DNA of 64,000 nt from Mesoflavibacter zeaxanthinifaciens DSM 18436 (GCF_000422365.1 NZ_AULQ01000001.1:124001-188000); one strand, 5' to 3'. Numbered from the stretch's first letter, positions 16,669 to 28,100 are shown. A program made the numbers and translations. Notes: a model not told the origin generated them from the sequence alone.

Positions 16669-19600
16669 ATGAAAAAAATTACATTTACTTTATTATTTAT
16701 GTTTTTTGTTTTAACTGGGTTCGCTCAAACAACAACATCAAACATAAAAGGATTGGTTGTAGATGATACAGATGTTCCTTTATTAGGAGCTAATGTTGTC
16801 GCAGTACACAACCCAACAGGGACCAAATATGGAGCTGTTACAAACCTTGATGGTCGTTACAATTTATTAAATTTAAGAATTGGTGGACCTTACACAGTAA
16901 CAATCTCTTATGTAGGTTTTACAGAACAAGCATTTACAGATGTCTATCTTACATTAGGTAAAACAACAAACCTTGATGCAAAAATGACTTCTAATGAAGA
17001 AGCTTTAGAAGAAGTAGTGATTACAGGATCATCTTCTGGTACTTTTGGTAGCGATCGTACTGGTGCCGAAACTAGTGTTGGTAGGAGAGAATTAACTAGA
17101 TTACCAACTATTTCAAGATCTGCAACAGACTTTACAAGACTAGAACCATCTGCAAGTGGAAACTCTTTTGGAGGAAGAAATGATCAATTTAACAACTTTA
17201 CTTTAGATGGAGCTGTATTTAATAATCCATTTGGTTTAGATGCTGCGACACCTGGAGGACAAACAGATTCTCAGCCAATATCATTAGATGCGATTGAGCA
17301 AATCCAAGTTTCATTAGCGCCATACGATGTAACGCTTAGTGGTTTTACTGGAGCAGCTGTAAATGCAGTAACAAAAAGTGGTACAAATGAGTTTCATGGT
17401 ACTGTTTATGGTTTTACTAGAAATGAAGACATGACTGGTGGAAAAATTAAGGGAGAAGATGTGATTCAAGCAGATTTAGAGCAACAACAATACGGTCTTA
17501 GTATTGGTGGACCAATTGTGAAAAATAAGCTGTTTTTCTTTGCTAATTTTGAAAAAGATGAGCGTTCAGATTTAGGATCTGCAGGATTTGTTCCTAACTC
17601 TGGTACAGGAGCTATTAACGAGACTCGTGTTTTAGAATCTGATTTGTTATTGGTGCAAAACGCATTATTAGATTTAGGTTATAATCCAGGACGTTATACA
17701 GGATTTAATTATGAATCAAATTCAACTAAAGGAATTTTTAAGTTAGACTGGAATATAAATGATAACAATAGATTAGCTGTTATTTATAACTTTTTAAATG
17801 CATCTAAAGAAAAGCCAGCACATCCATCTGCTTTAGGTTTTAGAGGACCAAATACAAACACACTTCAATTTGAAAATACAGGGTACGAAATTAATAATAA
17901 TATCAAGTCTTTTCAGTTAGAGTTAAACTCTAATCTACCTGGTAATGTAACAAACAAATTACAAATGGGATATACTCATTTTGACGATTTTAGAGATGCA
18001 TTATCTACACCTGCACCAACAATAACTATTACTCAAGGTGGATCTAACTATATTATAGCAGGACATGAACCTTTTTCTATCAATAATAGATTAGATCAAA
18101 AAGTATTTCAGCTGTCAAACAATTTAAACTTCTTAAAAGGAGATCATACATATACAGTTGGTTTTTCATTTGAAAAATTTCAGTTTGATAACTCGTTTAA
18201 TTTAGGAGCTTATGGGGCACAAGGTGTGTTTTTTCCAACAACAACTATGGACGATTTCCAAAACTTCGTAGATTCAGGACAGTTAGAAGATTTATTTAAT
18301 GCAGCACAGTCTGCACATAATAGCTTAGAGGCAAACGGAGAAGGTGTAGCTGGTGGTTGGGCTTTAGCCGAAACTAATGTTGGTCAGTTAGCTTTTTATT
18401 TACAGGATGAATGGAACATTACCGATAAATTTAAATTAACTTACGGTGTAAGGTTTGATAAACCATTATATTTTGATACATCTACAAAAGCACAAGAAGT
18501 TATTGATAGAGCTTGTTGTTATTCTCCAGACATTCAATATGTAAATCCAAATAACGGCGAGTCTGTATTTTTAGATAACACAAAAATGCCAACTAACGAT
18601 ATTTTAGTGTCTCCAAGAGTAGGTTTTAATTATGATGTAAAAGGAGATAATAGCTTTCAATTACGTGGTGGATCTGGTGTTTTTACAGGTAGATTACCTT
18701 TTGTATGGTTAGGAAACCAAATTGCAAATCCAGAAGTTTTCTTTTACCAAATGGTAGATCCAGACTTTAAATTTCCTCAAGTTTGGAGGACTAATATCGG
18801 AGGTGATTACAGATTTAATAATGGTATAATAGCTACAACAGATATCTCTTATACTAAAGATATTAATGGTGCACATGTGCAAAATTGGGGACTTCGTAAT
18901 CCTTCAGGTAACTTAAATTCTCCTGGAGATACAAGACCAATTTACACATCAGATGATATTATAAATAATGCTTATGTATTTACAAATTCTGATAAAGGTC
19001 GTATTTGGAATTTTACAGCAAAAGCTCAAAAAACATTTAGTAATGGTATTTATGCCAGCTTAGCATATAATTATTTAAACTCTAAAGATGTAAACTCTAT
19101 TGAAGCAGAAATTACAGGAGATGCATTTGCATTTAACCCAGTAGTTGGTAATGCAAATAATGATGTATTATCTTATTCTAAATATGGAGATACACACAGA
19201 TTTATTGGTGTGTTTAGTAAGAAATTTAATTACGGTAATGATAAATGGGCTACTACAGTTTCATCATTTTTTGAATACGCTCAAGGCGGAAGATTCAACT
19301 ATACGTACGGCGGAGATATTAATGGAGATGGATCTGTTCTTAACGATTTATTATATGTTCCCACAGCAGATGAACTGCAACAAATGCAATTTTCTGGCGC
19401 AGGACAAGCAGAAGCTTTTGAAGCATTTATTCAACAAGATGATTATTTAAGCGAAAGACGAGGTGATTATGTAGAGCGTTATGGCGCTTTAGCACCATGG
19501 AGAGGAAGATGGGATATTAAAATCCTACAAGACTACAAGTTTAATGTCGGTAATAATAAAACTAATACAATTCAATTAAGTTTAGACATTTTAAATGTAG

Positions 19601-19785
19601 GAAATTTAATAAATAGCGATTGGGGATTAGTACAGCAGCCTACGTCAGTACAACCATTAGGAGTATCTGTAGATGGTAATGGTGTGCCAACTTACACGTT
19701 TACAGGAGTAGAAAAAACTTTTTCTTACGATACTAGTTTAAATTCTAGATGGCAAGCTCAGTTTGGTGTTAGATACATTTTCTAA
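16669..19785 (+). CDS. Oar-like TonB-dependent outer-membrane receptor
   Basis: This 1038-residue protein has a signal peptide (1-19, ending GFAQ), a CarboxypepD_reg domain (about 25-112: IKGLVVDDTDVPLLGANVVA ... ISYVGF), the EEALEEVVITG TonB-box-like segment, a plug (LPTISRSATDFTRLEPSA ... GAAVNAVTKSGTNEFHGTVYGF) and a large beta-barrel ending in RYIF with terminal Phe. The plug wording matches the Oar subgroup rather than SusC. The substrate cannot be read; no SusD-type lipoprotein is adjacent. The gene stands alone between two terminators, with a palindrome in its 5' region. Confidence 0.92.
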   Translation: MKKITFTLLFMFFVLTGFAQTTTSNIKGLVVDDTDVPLLGANVVAVHNPTGTKYGAVTNLDGRYNLLNLRIGGPYTVTISYVGFTEQAFTDVYLTLGKTTNLDAKMTSNEEALEEVVITGSSSGTFGSDRTGAETSVGRRELTRLPTISRSATDFTRLEPSASGNSFGGRNDQFNNFTLDGAVFNNPFGLDAATPGGQTDSQPISLDAIEQIQVSLAPYDVTLSGFTGAAVNAVTKSGTNEFHGTVYGFTRNEDMTGGKIKGEDVIQADLEQQQYGLSIGGPIVKNKLFFFANFEKDERSDLGSAGFVPNSGTGAINETRVLESDLLLVQNALLDLGYNPGRYTGFNYESNSTKGIFKLDWNINDNNRLAVIYNFLNASKEKPAHPSALGFRGPNTNTLQFENTGYEINNNIKSFQLELNSNLPGNVTNKLQMGYTHFDDFRDALSTPAPTITITQGGSNYIIAGHEPFSINNRLDQKVFQLSNNLNFLKGDHTYTVGFSFEKFQFDNSFNLGAYGAQGVFFPTTTMDDFQNFVDSGQLEDLFNAAQSAHNSLEANGEGVAGGWALAETNVGQLAFYLQDEWNITDKFKLTYGVRFDKPLYFDTSTKAQEVIDRACCYSPDIQYVNPNNGESVFLDNTKMPTNDILVSPRVGFNYDVKGDNSFQLRGGSGVFTGRLPFVWLGNQIANPEVFFYQMVDPDFKFPQVWRTNIGGDYRFNNGIIATTDISYTKDINGAHVQNWGLRNPSGNLNSPGDTRPIYTSDDIINNAYVFTNSDKGRIWNFTAKAQKTFSNGIYASLAYNYLNSKDVNSIEAEITGDAFAFNPVVGNANNDVLSYSKYGDTHRFIGVFSKKFNYGNDKWATTVSSFFEYAQGGRFNYTYGGDINGDGSVLNDLLYVPTADELQQMQFSGAGQAEAFEAFIQQDDYLSERRGDYVERYGALAPWRGRWDIKILQDYKFNVGNNKTNTIQLSLDILNVGNLINSDWGLVQQPTSVQPLGVSVDGNGVPTYTFTGVEKTFSYDTSLNSRWQAQFGVRYIF

Positions 19786-19813
19786 CAATTAGCTAACATT
19801 AAATTCTTAAATT

Positions 19814-19846
19814 TGCGTTCCTATTTTTAGGAACGCATTTTTTTTG
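19814..19846 (+). terminator. Terminator of the TonB receptor gene
   Basis: A 9-bp perfect stem, tgcgttcct/aggaacgca, with a 6-nt loop and a following run of T. It ends just before the phosphodiesterase gene. Confidence 0.92.
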
Positions 19847-19852
19847 ATTATA

Positions 19853-20761
19853 ATGAAAAACTTAAAAACAATATATACCTATATTTTACCAATATTATTA
19901 TTGGTTACATTGTCTTGTAACAATAAAAACAAACAAGATGTAAAACCGCAATCAAAATCAAATCAAACCACATCTATTTTACTTAAAAAGTTTAAGTATC
20001 GTAGTGATGATAAACCAATAATTAGCGTACATCGTGGCGGAAAAGGATTAAGCAATTATCCAGAAAACTGCCTAGAAACCTTAAAATATATTAATGATAG
20101 TATATCTGCTATTTATGAGATTGATGTAGCACAAACTAAAGATAGTGTATTAGTTTTAATGCACGATAATAGTTTGGATCGCACAACAACGGGTACTGGC
20201 AAATTAACTAACTATACTTATAAGCAACTTCAGCAGTTTAATTTGGTGGATGATTTTGGTACAGAAACAAATTTTAAGATACCTACACTTAAAGATGTAC
20301 TTCTATTTGCAAAACAGAACAATATTGTATTAACACTAGATAAAAAACGAAGTGTAGATTATAAATCTATCGTAAATTTAGTCAATCAATTACAAGCACA
20401 AGATCAAGTTGTTTTAATCACTTACGATATACAACAAGCTACAGAAGCTTATACAATTGAACCTCATTTATTACTTTCTGTTTCAGCAAGAAATACAAAA
20501 GAATTAGATTGGCTTTTACACTCAAAAATACCAACCCAAAATATGTTAGCATTTACGGGTACAACATTATCGTCAGATAGTTTGTATAAAGCCATACATA
20601 AATTAGGTATCAAAACCATTTTAGGTACTTTAGGAAACTTAGACAAACAAGCAAAAACAAAATCTGATACATTATATAGACATTGGATGCAAAAAGGTAT
20701 AGATGTTTTTGCAACAGATAGACCATTTGAAGCCGCTAATGCTTTACAAATTTCAAAATAA
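19853..20761 (+). CDS. Glycerophosphodiester phosphodiesterase family lipoprotein
   Basis: I start the gene at the ATG at 19853; the TTG three codons earlier is less likely. The protein (302 aa) has a lipoprotein signal with Cys22 (LLVTLSC). GDPD motifs are HRGGKGLSNYPENCLETL (His60, Arg61), YEIDVAQTKD (Glu89, Asp91), LMHDNSLDRTTTGTG (His104), FKIPTLKDVL, and a C-terminal 'GIDVFATDRPFEAANAL'. The family hydrolyses glycerophosphodiesters to glycerol-3-phosphate and alcohol with a metal ion. The lipid anchor places it at a membrane facing the periplasm or surface. The DUF6495-type gene follows after 6 nt. Confidence 0.88.
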   Translation: MKNLKTIYTYILPILLLVTLSCNNKNKQDVKPQSKSNQTTSILLKKFKYRSDDKPIISVHRGGKGLSNYPENCLETLKYINDSISAIYEIDVAQTKDSVLVLMHDNSLDRTTTGTGKLTNYTYKQLQQFNLVDDFGTETNFKIPTLKDVLLFAKQNNIVLTLDKKRSVDYKSIVNLVNQLQAQDQVVLITYDIQQATEAYTIEPHLLLSVSARNTKELDWLLHSKIPTQNMLAFTGTTLSSDSLYKAIHKLGIKTILGTLGNLDKQAKTKSDTLYRHWMQKGIDVFATDRPFEAANALQISK

Positions 20762-20767
20762 AAACAC

Positions 20768-21238
20768 ATGAAATACGCAAGACTTACAAAAGAACAATTT
20801 GAAGAACTGCACCAAGAATTTATCAACTTTTTAGCCACACAATCTATCACAGCAGAAGAGTGGCAAACCATTAAAACAGAAAAACCAGAAGTAGCCGAAC
20901 AAGAGCTAGATGTATTTAGTGATTTGGTTTGGGAAGGCGTATTAACAGCAGCCAAATACTTAGAACATATTTCGCCTAAAAACATACATCTTTTTGCATT
21001 AAACGACGATCATATGCATTTAATAGGGATAAAAATTGAAAAAGATGATGTAGATGTAACTACACAAGAAGGCTTTAATTGGTTACGTAACAATTTAATG
21101 GACGAAAGTGTAGAGTTTGCGCAAGCAAAAAAAGAATATTCTGATGACAAAAACCTAGATAAGTTTGCACTTATCCAACAAGGAAGCAATATTACAAAAG
21201 GTGAGTTGTATGAGTATATGAACAATTTAATCAATTAA
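20768..21238 (+). CDS. Conserved Bacteroidota protein, DUF6495-like
   Basis: This 156-residue soluble acidic protein, MKYARLTKEQFEELHQEFINFLATQSITAEEWQ, contains 'EQELDVFSDLVWEGVLTAAKYLEHI' and 'HLFALNDDHMHLIGI'. I associate this pattern with DUF6495 from memory; no biochemical role is known to me. It follows the phosphodiesterase gene by 6 nt and is probably in the same transcript. The 178 nt after it contain the hisS promoter. Confidence 0.65.
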   Translation: MKYARLTKEQFEELHQEFINFLATQSITAEEWQTIKTEKPEVAEQELDVFSDLVWEGVLTAAKYLEHISPKNIHLFALNDDHMHLIGIKIEKDDVDVTTQEGFNWLRNNLMDESVEFAQAKKEYSDDKNLDKFALIQQGSNITKGELYEYMNNLIN

Positions 21239-21302
21239 AATAGTCACTTCTGCATAGATAGTAATCTCAATAATTAACTTTCGTTATTTGTAACTAAACT
21301 AC

Positions 21303-21310
21303 TATTTTTG
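21303..21310 (+). promoter_or_regulatory. -7 box of hisS
   Basis: TAttTTTG matches the -7 consensus and lies 106 nt upstream of the hisS start. The leader is therefore about 100 nt long and ends in the hairpin at 21393-21410. A TTG at the correct -33 distance is not seen. Confidence 0.5.
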
Positions 21311-21392
21311 CTTTTAGCAATTACAATTACTTTAAAGAAATAGAACACTAAGTTTTTTTAAAGTGAAATAAAAGAATAATCATTTAAATAAA

Positions 21393-21410
21393 TTTCTGCA
21401 ATCGCAGGAA
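21393..21410 (+). promoter_or_regulatory. Hairpin enclosing the hisS ribosome-binding site
   Basis: tttctgc pairs with gcaggaa (7 bp, one T-G pair) around an aatc loop. The AGGAA of the right arm is the only Shine-Dalgarno-like sequence, 6 nt before the ATG, so the hairpin would hide it when folded. Confidence 0.45.
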
Positions 21411-21416
21411 GTTAAT

Positions 21417-22784
21417 ATGGCACAAAAACCAAGCATACCAAAAGGAACCAGAGATTTTAATCCAGAAGAAGTCGCAAAACGTAACTATATTTTTAATACT
21501 ATAAAATCAAAGTTTGAACGTTTTGGATTTATGCCTATAGAAACACCAAGTTTTGAAAACTCAGACACTTTAATGGGTAAATATGGAGAAGAAGGTGATC
21601 GCTTGATTTTTAAAATATTAAATAGCGGAGATTACCTTTCTAAAGCAGATCAAAAAGCTTACGACGATAAGGACTCTAATAAATTAACGTCAAGTATATC
21701 AGAAAAAGCCCTTCGTTACGACTTAACCGTTCCATTTGCAAGATATGTGGTACAACACCAAAACGAAATAGAATTTCCGTTTAAACGTTACCAAATGCAA
21801 CCAGTTTGGCGTGCAGATAGACCCCAAAAAGGTCGTTTTAGAGAGTTTTATCAGTGCGATGCAGATGTGGTAGGTAGTAATAGTTTGTGGCAAGAAGTAG
21901 AACTAGTGCAATTATACGACGAAGTGTTTACAGCACTTAAACTAGAAGGCGCAACTATAAAAATTAATAATCGAAAAATTTTATCAGGTATTGCAGAAGT
22001 TATAGGTGCAAGTGATAAATTAATAGATTTTACAGTAGCATTAGATAAACTTGATAAAATAGGAGAGGAGAAGGTAAAAGAAGAAATGCTTAGTAAAGGA
22101 ATAAGTCCTGACGGTATAGAAAAACTTCAACCTTTATTTACCTTATCAGGAGATTTTGGAACACAAGTAGAAAGTTTAAACTCTATTTTAAGTACTTCTG
22201 AAGAAGGAAAAAAAGGCATTGAAGAACTTCAATTTATAAATACAGCAATATCAGAACTTGGTTTAAAATCTGCTATCCTTCAACTTGATGTTACCTTAGC
22301 AAGAGGCTTAAACTATTATACAGGAGCAATTTTTGAAGTTTCAGCTCCAAACGTAGCAATGGGATCTATTGGCGGAGGCGGAAGATACGATGATTTAACA
22401 GGTATCTTCGGGATGAAAAATATGAGTGGTGTTGGTATTAGTTTTGGGCTAGATCGTATTTATTTAGTATTAGAAGAGCTAGAATTGTTTCCTGAAACTA
22501 TAACAAAATCTACAGAAGTATTGTTTATTAATTTTGGAGAAAAAGAAGCATTATATTCTCTAAAAGCAATAAAAACCTTACGCGAAAACGGTATAAATGC
22601 AGAGCTTTATCCTGATAATGCAAAAATGAAAAAGCAAATGAATTATGCTAACAAAAGAAATATTCCTTTTGTAATAATTGTAGGAGAACAAGAAGTAGAA
22701 AACAACCTTTTTGCTTTAAAAAACATGATTACCGGAGAGCAACAAAATGTTAATTTAGAGCAAGTTGTTAAAAAATTTAGCTAA
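21417..22784 (+). CDS. hisS: Histidyl-tRNA synthetase
   Basis: This 455-residue class II synthetase has motif 1 region ([19 protein letters not shown]), [15 protein letters not shown], motif 2 ([29 protein letters not shown]), the histidine motif [31 protein letters not shown], motif 3 ([13 protein letters not shown]), and an anticodon-binding domain ([13 protein letters not shown] ... [20 protein letters not shown]). It charges tRNA-His. The length is slightly longer than the E. coli enzyme, which is usual for this phylum. The leader is about 100 nt and carries a hairpin at the ribosome-binding site. Confidence 0.97.
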   Translation: MAQKPSIPKGTRDFNPEEVAKRNYIFNTIKSKFERFGFMPIETPSFENSDTLMGKYGEEGDRLIFKILNSGDYLSKADQKAYDDKDSNKLTSSISEKALRYDLTVPFARYVVQHQNEIEFPFKRYQMQPVWRADRPQKGRFREFYQCDADVVGSNSLWQEVELVQLYDEVFTALKLEGATIKINNRKILSGIAEVIGASDKLIDFTVALDKLDKIGEEKVKEEMLSKGISPDGIEKLQPLFTLSGDFGTQVESLNSILSTSEEGKKGIEELQFINTAISELGLKSAILQLDVTLARGLNYYTGAIFEVSAPNVAMGSIGGGGRYDDLTGIFGMKNMSGVGISFGLDRIYLVLEELELFPETITKSTEVLFINFGEKEALYSLKAIKTLRENGINAELYPDNAKMKKQMNYANKRNIPFVIIVGEQEVENNLFALKNMITGEQQNVNLEQVVKKFS

Positions 22785-22805
22785 AAACCTTATCTTTAGG
22801 TTTTT
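22783..22805 (+). terminator. Terminator of hisS
   Basis: An 8-bp stem aaaaacct/aggttttt with a 7-nt loop. The left arm overlaps the last bases of the hisS stop codon. Confidence 0.65.
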
Positions 22806-22814
22806 GCTATTTAA

Positions 22815-25133
22815 ATGAAAAATCTGCTTTTTCTACTAAATTTACTTTTTACAATAGTATTATTTGGTCAAAATCAAGCAAACAATTGGTATTTTGGTCA
22901 AAATGCTGGTATTAATTTTAGTAACGGTATACCTGTAGCTCTTGATGATGGAGTCTTGAATACGCCCGAAGGTTGTTCTACAATTTCGGACAGTAATGGA
23001 GATCTATTGTTTTATACTGACGGTATTGATGTATGGAATAAAAATCACCAACTAATGCCAAACGGAACAGGTTTGTTAGGTTCAATTTCTAGTACTCAAT
23101 CAGGTATTATCATACCTCATCCAGGAAATATTAATTTATACTATGTGTTTTCCTTGCCAGAAACAGGAGGAGAAAATGGGTTAAGATATAGTTTGGTAGA
23201 TATGTCATTAGATTCTGGGTTAGGAGATGTTGTCACTTCAGAAAAAAATGTTCTTTTATATGAATCAACTTCAGAGAAGATTTCTGCAATAAAACATACT
23301 AATGAAAATGATATTTGGGTTGTATCTCATGCAAGTGATTCAAATAAATTTGTTAGTTATTTAATAACTAATAATGGAATACTATTAAATCCTGTAGAGA
23401 CGCAAATCGGTCATACGCCAATTGATATTTATGATAATGTTGGAGCAATGAAGATATCTCCAGATGGTACAAAATTAGCTGTAGCTTACTCTTCTGAGGT
23501 TTTAGATTTATTTGAGTTTAACGCTACAACAGGTAAACCAAGTAATAATATTCAAATAACAGATTTTGATCAAGGTTTGCCTCTTAGTTATATTTATGGT
23601 GTAGAATTTTCTTCTAACAGTAAATATCTTTACGTGTCAGAAACCCAAGACGGAATTATACAATTTGATACATCAAATTTTAATTATAATGATATTATAA
23701 ACTCAAGATACGATTTAACAACAAACGGAGAGTCTTTTGGAGATTTTCCTCATAGTGCCTTACAATTAGGTCCAGACAAGAAAATTTATGTAGCACATTT
23801 TGAGTATGATTATTTAGGCGTTATTAATAATCCTAATGCATATGGTGATCAAGCAGATTATCAGTATGATGGCGTTTACTTGACAACTGGTGTATCTAAA
23901 GCAGGATTACCACCATTTATTCAATCTTTTTTTGATTCTTATATAAAATTTGAAGGAAATTGTTTTGGAGAATTTACTGAATTTGAGGTTAGTGGTAACG
24001 AAATTTTTGACTCTGTTTTATGGGATTTTGGAGACGGTACGTTTTCTAATCAAGAAACTGTAAATCATTTATATGATGCACCAGGAGAATATCAAGTAGC
24101 AATTACTTTGATAGATGGCTTTAACGTAATTGAGCAAAACCAAACTATTACTATTTATGATGTGCCAGTTATTACTTCGTCGTCAGATATTATTTTATGT
24201 TCAGATAGCTTTGATGATCCTTTAGATTTTAACTTTCAAAACCAATCCATATTAAATATTGAGTCAAATGGGCAATTTATGACGTCTTATCATTATAGTT
24301 TTGTAGAAGCAGAACAAAATTTAAACCCTATAGAGTTACCTTTTCAAAGTGAAAATATAGAAACAACAATTTATGTGCGAGTTTTTAATAAAAATAATCC
24401 GGATTGTTTTACTGTTTCACAATTTCAAATTATTTATCTAGAAACACCTGATTTTGAATTTAATGAAAACTGGTATTTGTGTAAAAACGAAGAGGTAACA
24501 GTTTCTGTTCCCTATGGTTTTGATAATGTATTGTGGTCTACGGGAGAAGTGTCTAACACGATAACTCTAAATGAAACTGGTGAATATTGGGTAGAAGTAT
24601 CTAATTATTATAATGATATAACTTGTACAGAGATTAAGTATTTTAATGTTTCAAATTCTGATGTTGCAGAAATCACTAATATTACTGTAGACGACTGGAC
24701 AAGCAATAAAAATTCAATAATAGTTGAAGTAGAAGGAATTGGTAATTATGAATATTCTATAGATGGAATATTTTTTCAGGACAGTAACGTATTTAACGAT
24801 GTTAAGTATGGAGATTATACCGTATATGTTAGAGATAAAAACAACTGTGGAGTAGTAAGTGAAGATGTTTTTTTAATTTATTATCCTAGTTTTTTTACAC
24901 CTAATAATGATGGAATAAATGATGCTTGGAAGATTAAAAGTATAGCTTCTGAAAGTAGTTATACTATAGATATTTTTGATAGGTACGGTAAATTTATTAA
25001 ACAATTAAATCCAGATGATAATTCTTGGGATGGAACTTTTAATGGCTTAAATCTTAGATCTGATGATTATTGGTTTATACTAACACGGTATGACGGAAGG
25101 ACTTATTCAGGTCATTTTGCATTAAAAAGATAA
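22815..25133 (+). CDS. T9SS type B cargo protein with PKD domain (gliding-motility-associated C-terminal domain)
   Basis: This 772-residue secreted protein begins with a signal peptide (MKNLLFLLNLLFTIVLFGQ). A beta-propeller-like N-terminal half follows (NNWYFGQNAGINFSNG ... FYTDGIDVWNKNHQLMPNGTGL, then 'MKISPDGTKLAVAY', 'YVSETQDGIIQFDTS', 'GPDKKIYVAH'). Next comes a PKD domain (VLWDFGDGTFSNQETVNHLYDAPGEYQV), Ig-like segments, and the CHU_C/type B sorting domain (FFTPNNDGINDAWKI ... TIDIFDRYGKFIKQL ... NSWDGTFNG). Type B cargos leave the cell by the type IX system and are often processed differently from type A. Function of the propeller part is unknown. Confidence 0.88.
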   Translation: MKNLLFLLNLLFTIVLFGQNQANNWYFGQNAGINFSNGIPVALDDGVLNTPEGCSTISDSNGDLLFYTDGIDVWNKNHQLMPNGTGLLGSISSTQSGIIIPHPGNINLYYVFSLPETGGENGLRYSLVDMSLDSGLGDVVTSEKNVLLYESTSEKISAIKHTNENDIWVVSHASDSNKFVSYLITNNGILLNPVETQIGHTPIDIYDNVGAMKISPDGTKLAVAYSSEVLDLFEFNATTGKPSNNIQITDFDQGLPLSYIYGVEFSSNSKYLYVSETQDGIIQFDTSNFNYNDIINSRYDLTTNGESFGDFPHSALQLGPDKKIYVAHFEYDYLGVINNPNAYGDQADYQYDGVYLTTGVSKAGLPPFIQSFFDSYIKFEGNCFGEFTEFEVSGNEIFDSVLWDFGDGTFSNQETVNHLYDAPGEYQVAITLIDGFNVIEQNQTITIYDVPVITSSSDIILCSDSFDDPLDFNFQNQSILNIESNGQFMTSYHYSFVEAEQNLNPIELPFQSENIETTIYVRVFNKNNPDCFTVSQFQIIYLETPDFEFNENWYLCKNEEVTVSVPYGFDNVLWSTGEVSNTITLNETGEYWVEVSNYYNDITCTEIKYFNVSNSDVAEITNITVDDWTSNKNSIIVEVEGIGNYEYSIDGIFFQDSNVFNDVKYGDYTVYVRDKNNCGVVSEDVFLIYYPSFFTPNNDGINDAWKIKSIASESSYTIDIFDRYGKFIKQLNPDDNSWDGTFNGLNLRSDDYWFILTRYDGRTYSGHFALKR

Positions 25134-25135
25134 AA

Positions 25136-25163
25136 AAAAGCCGAAACATACGTTTCGGCTTTT
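25136..25163. terminator. Bidirectional terminator between two T9SS cargo genes
   Basis: A 12-bp perfect stem, aaaagccgaaac/gtttcggctttt, with a 4-nt loop, flanked by A and T runs on both sides. It serves the convergent genes at 22815-25133 and 25187-30625. Confidence 0.93.
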
Positions 25164-25186
25164 TAATTGTAAGGCTTTGGTTTTAT

Positions 25187-28100
25187 TTATTCAATCAGGA
25201 CTTTTTTAGAAATTTCACCAACATCAGTTTTCATTTTAATAATGTAAGTGCCAGTAATTAATTTACCTGTTTTTAAAGCAATATAACCTAAAGTATCAAC
25301 ATCTGTTTCGTTAAAGATTTCTTGAGATAAAATGTTATATAACTTAACAGATGTTATGTTGTGTAACTTAGGATTATTAATAATAATACTTGATTGACTA
25401 TTGTTGTAATATGTATTAATGTCTTGAACAATTACATTATCTTCGATACTAAGAGTAGAAGAAGTACTAAATACCATAGAGAAACGATCTAGATATTCGC
25501 CAGCAGGTAAGTTAATAGTAAAATCGTTAGCTCTAATATCATGATATGTACTTGTTGCATTATCAAAGATGTAAATCTCTAAATTATCAGGAACATTTTC
25601 TAAAGCATCAATAGTAAAAGTATTGTTACCACTATCATCAGTATGTATACCAATAGGTAATACGGTATTAACATCGATAACATCAGTCCCTTGAATAATA
25701 AATTTCTTACCTTCAATCATCCAATACATATCATCTACTTGGTGTTGTTTGATTTCTCCATCATATCCCCAATCATGAGAAGGAGTAGCATGAGAATCTT
25801 GAGTAACTAAAAGTTGTCTATGTATACCGTTTACAGTATTGATACCAAGTCTAATTTTTAAACGGTTATCAATATTGTATGCAGAAGCACTCTCGTTAAT
25901 ATTAGCAGTTCTAACAAAAGTAGAAGAAGAGCTACCTTCTTTTTCAAAAACACGTTGCGCATTAGTAAATCTGATAGTACCAGTAGCTTCACTTTTAACA
26001 AAGAATCCTTGTCCAACCGGAATGTAACGACCAGGTAATTTAGAAGGCGTACCACCAGTAGCAACCATAGGGTCATTGGTTCCGTAAGAAGCAGCAGGAG
26101 TAACACCAGATAAATTATAGGTAGCGTAACCACCTTGGTATTCTGCTAGTATATGAGATCCTCCGCCCCAATGTTCCCAGAAGTATAACGTACCAGTAGT
26201 CGCACCAGCCGCATCAATAGTAGGTGCATTATCCATTATAAATTGGTGAGCATCAATAGCAGAAGCATAAGGGTTACCAACTAAATATTCATTATTAGCA
26301 GTAATAGGTAAAGTAATATCGCCATTATTAGGTTTACCTTGATAGGTATAATTTTGTTCTAAAGTAACATTGCCAGCTGTGTTAGCCACACCTTTCATAG
26401 TAAATCCTTCCCCAGGAAGTAAAGAACCGGTACTACGTACGTGTTGCCAATCTGCATAAGCACCAGATTGATTAGCGTATTTCCAAATCCAATAATCTGC
26501 AATACCAATAGGTGAGCCCGAAGAACCATTATATCCATTAGTAATAAAGTTAATGTTAGTAGGTGCAGCCGGATTAGTACCATCTCTAAAGACATTAGGT
26601 AAAGTATAACTATTGTTATTAGTAGTAGAATTAATCATACCAACAGGAGATGCCCAATAATTATAAGTATATAAATCGCGCGTACCTTGTTGATCACGTT
26701 CTAAACTACCAGAGCTAGTAGGATCTAAATCACTATCTGTTGTTTGTATTAATTGCGATTCTCCTTCTAAATCAATTTTACCATCAATTTTAAGGTAGTG
26801 AGTTACAGTTAATCCATTACCCGCATTAGTAGCAGTATCACCAGAAAGTTCAAGTTCGTTAGCAGTAACAAATAAACCAAGAACAGAACGGTTTAGATTG
26901 TTAGCAGTAGGTAAACTAGCATTGTCCATAGTAATATTATGAGACGTTTCTACAATATTCCAATCTACAGTAATGGTAGGGTCAACAATAGAAGCAGAAC
27001 CAGGTATGTATTGCTCAGTACCATTAGTCCAAGAAGAGTTGTTAGTCCAAAGACCATTACTTGTTGTTGTATATGGTAATGGAGCAGCTTGATTATCCAT
27101 AATATTTTTACCTGTTACTAGGTACTTTATTCTAACCCAGTTTTTGTGTCCAGAACCATCAACAACTGTTGTACCATAAAATTCATTTATGTTATGGTAA
27201 GCTTGCATCTCATTCCACGGTAAACTTGTTGCTTCATTAAGCGTGATAGTTTGTGGAAGGTAAGCACCATTAACAGTACCACTAAGGTTTTCTAGTTCTT
27301 GATTCATTAAATATTTGATTTGGTTTTGAGTTAATACTCTATCCCAAATTCTTACTTCATCTATATCTCCATTAAAAGAATTACTAATAGTGTTTTTATC
27401 TATATAGTTTACACCAATAGCAAAATAATCTGTAGTGGCAATAGGAATTGCTACTCCACCAATAGGACTATTACCGTCTTCTACACCATCTATATATAGC
27501 CTTAAATTACCACCAGAATAGGTATATGCTATATGATGCCAATTAGTATCGGTTATTGAAGTAGAAGATTGTGCATAATTTGTACCATTAATATTGGCTC
27601 TAACTCTTCCGTTACTCATAATTTCGAAATTATAAGCATTTCCTTTAGAGACATAATCACCTCCGTTTCCTAGATTTCTAACCCATGCAGATACTGTAAA
27701 AGAATTATTAAGGTTTACAAAGTTTTCACCTACTAAAAAATCACCAGCAGAAAATTCTACATTATATTTTCCTTCAACTCTTGAAGCAATACCAAAAGTG
27801 AAGTATTTAGTATTTTCAAAATCATACCAAGTATCAAAAGTTGATCCATTAACATTCATAGGAATAACGTCAACAATATCATTAGATCCAAAAGAAGAAG
27901 AGTTAGAAACTACTAAAGCATATTCTTGATCAGCAGCTTTAGAAGGTAGCACAGATGAAGGAATTGATATTTTAACGTCTCTAACATCATTTCCATTTTC
28001 AACAATTTTCCAACGTCTATCAAATAAAGTTGTTACAGAAGTTGAAGATGCGCCTAAGTTTACAGATAGAACAGTAGACCCAGATAATGCTCCATTGTTG

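Noticed and set aside
20464-20985. 173-codon minus-strand frame spanning the phosphodiesterase and DUF6495-like genes
   Set aside because: Ser/Cys-rich antisense translation across two well-supported genes; no homology-like pattern.
25858-26133. Leu/Val-rich alternate minus-strand frame inside the giant T9SS protein gene
   Set aside because: It is a shifted frame of a biased coding region with no independent start signal.
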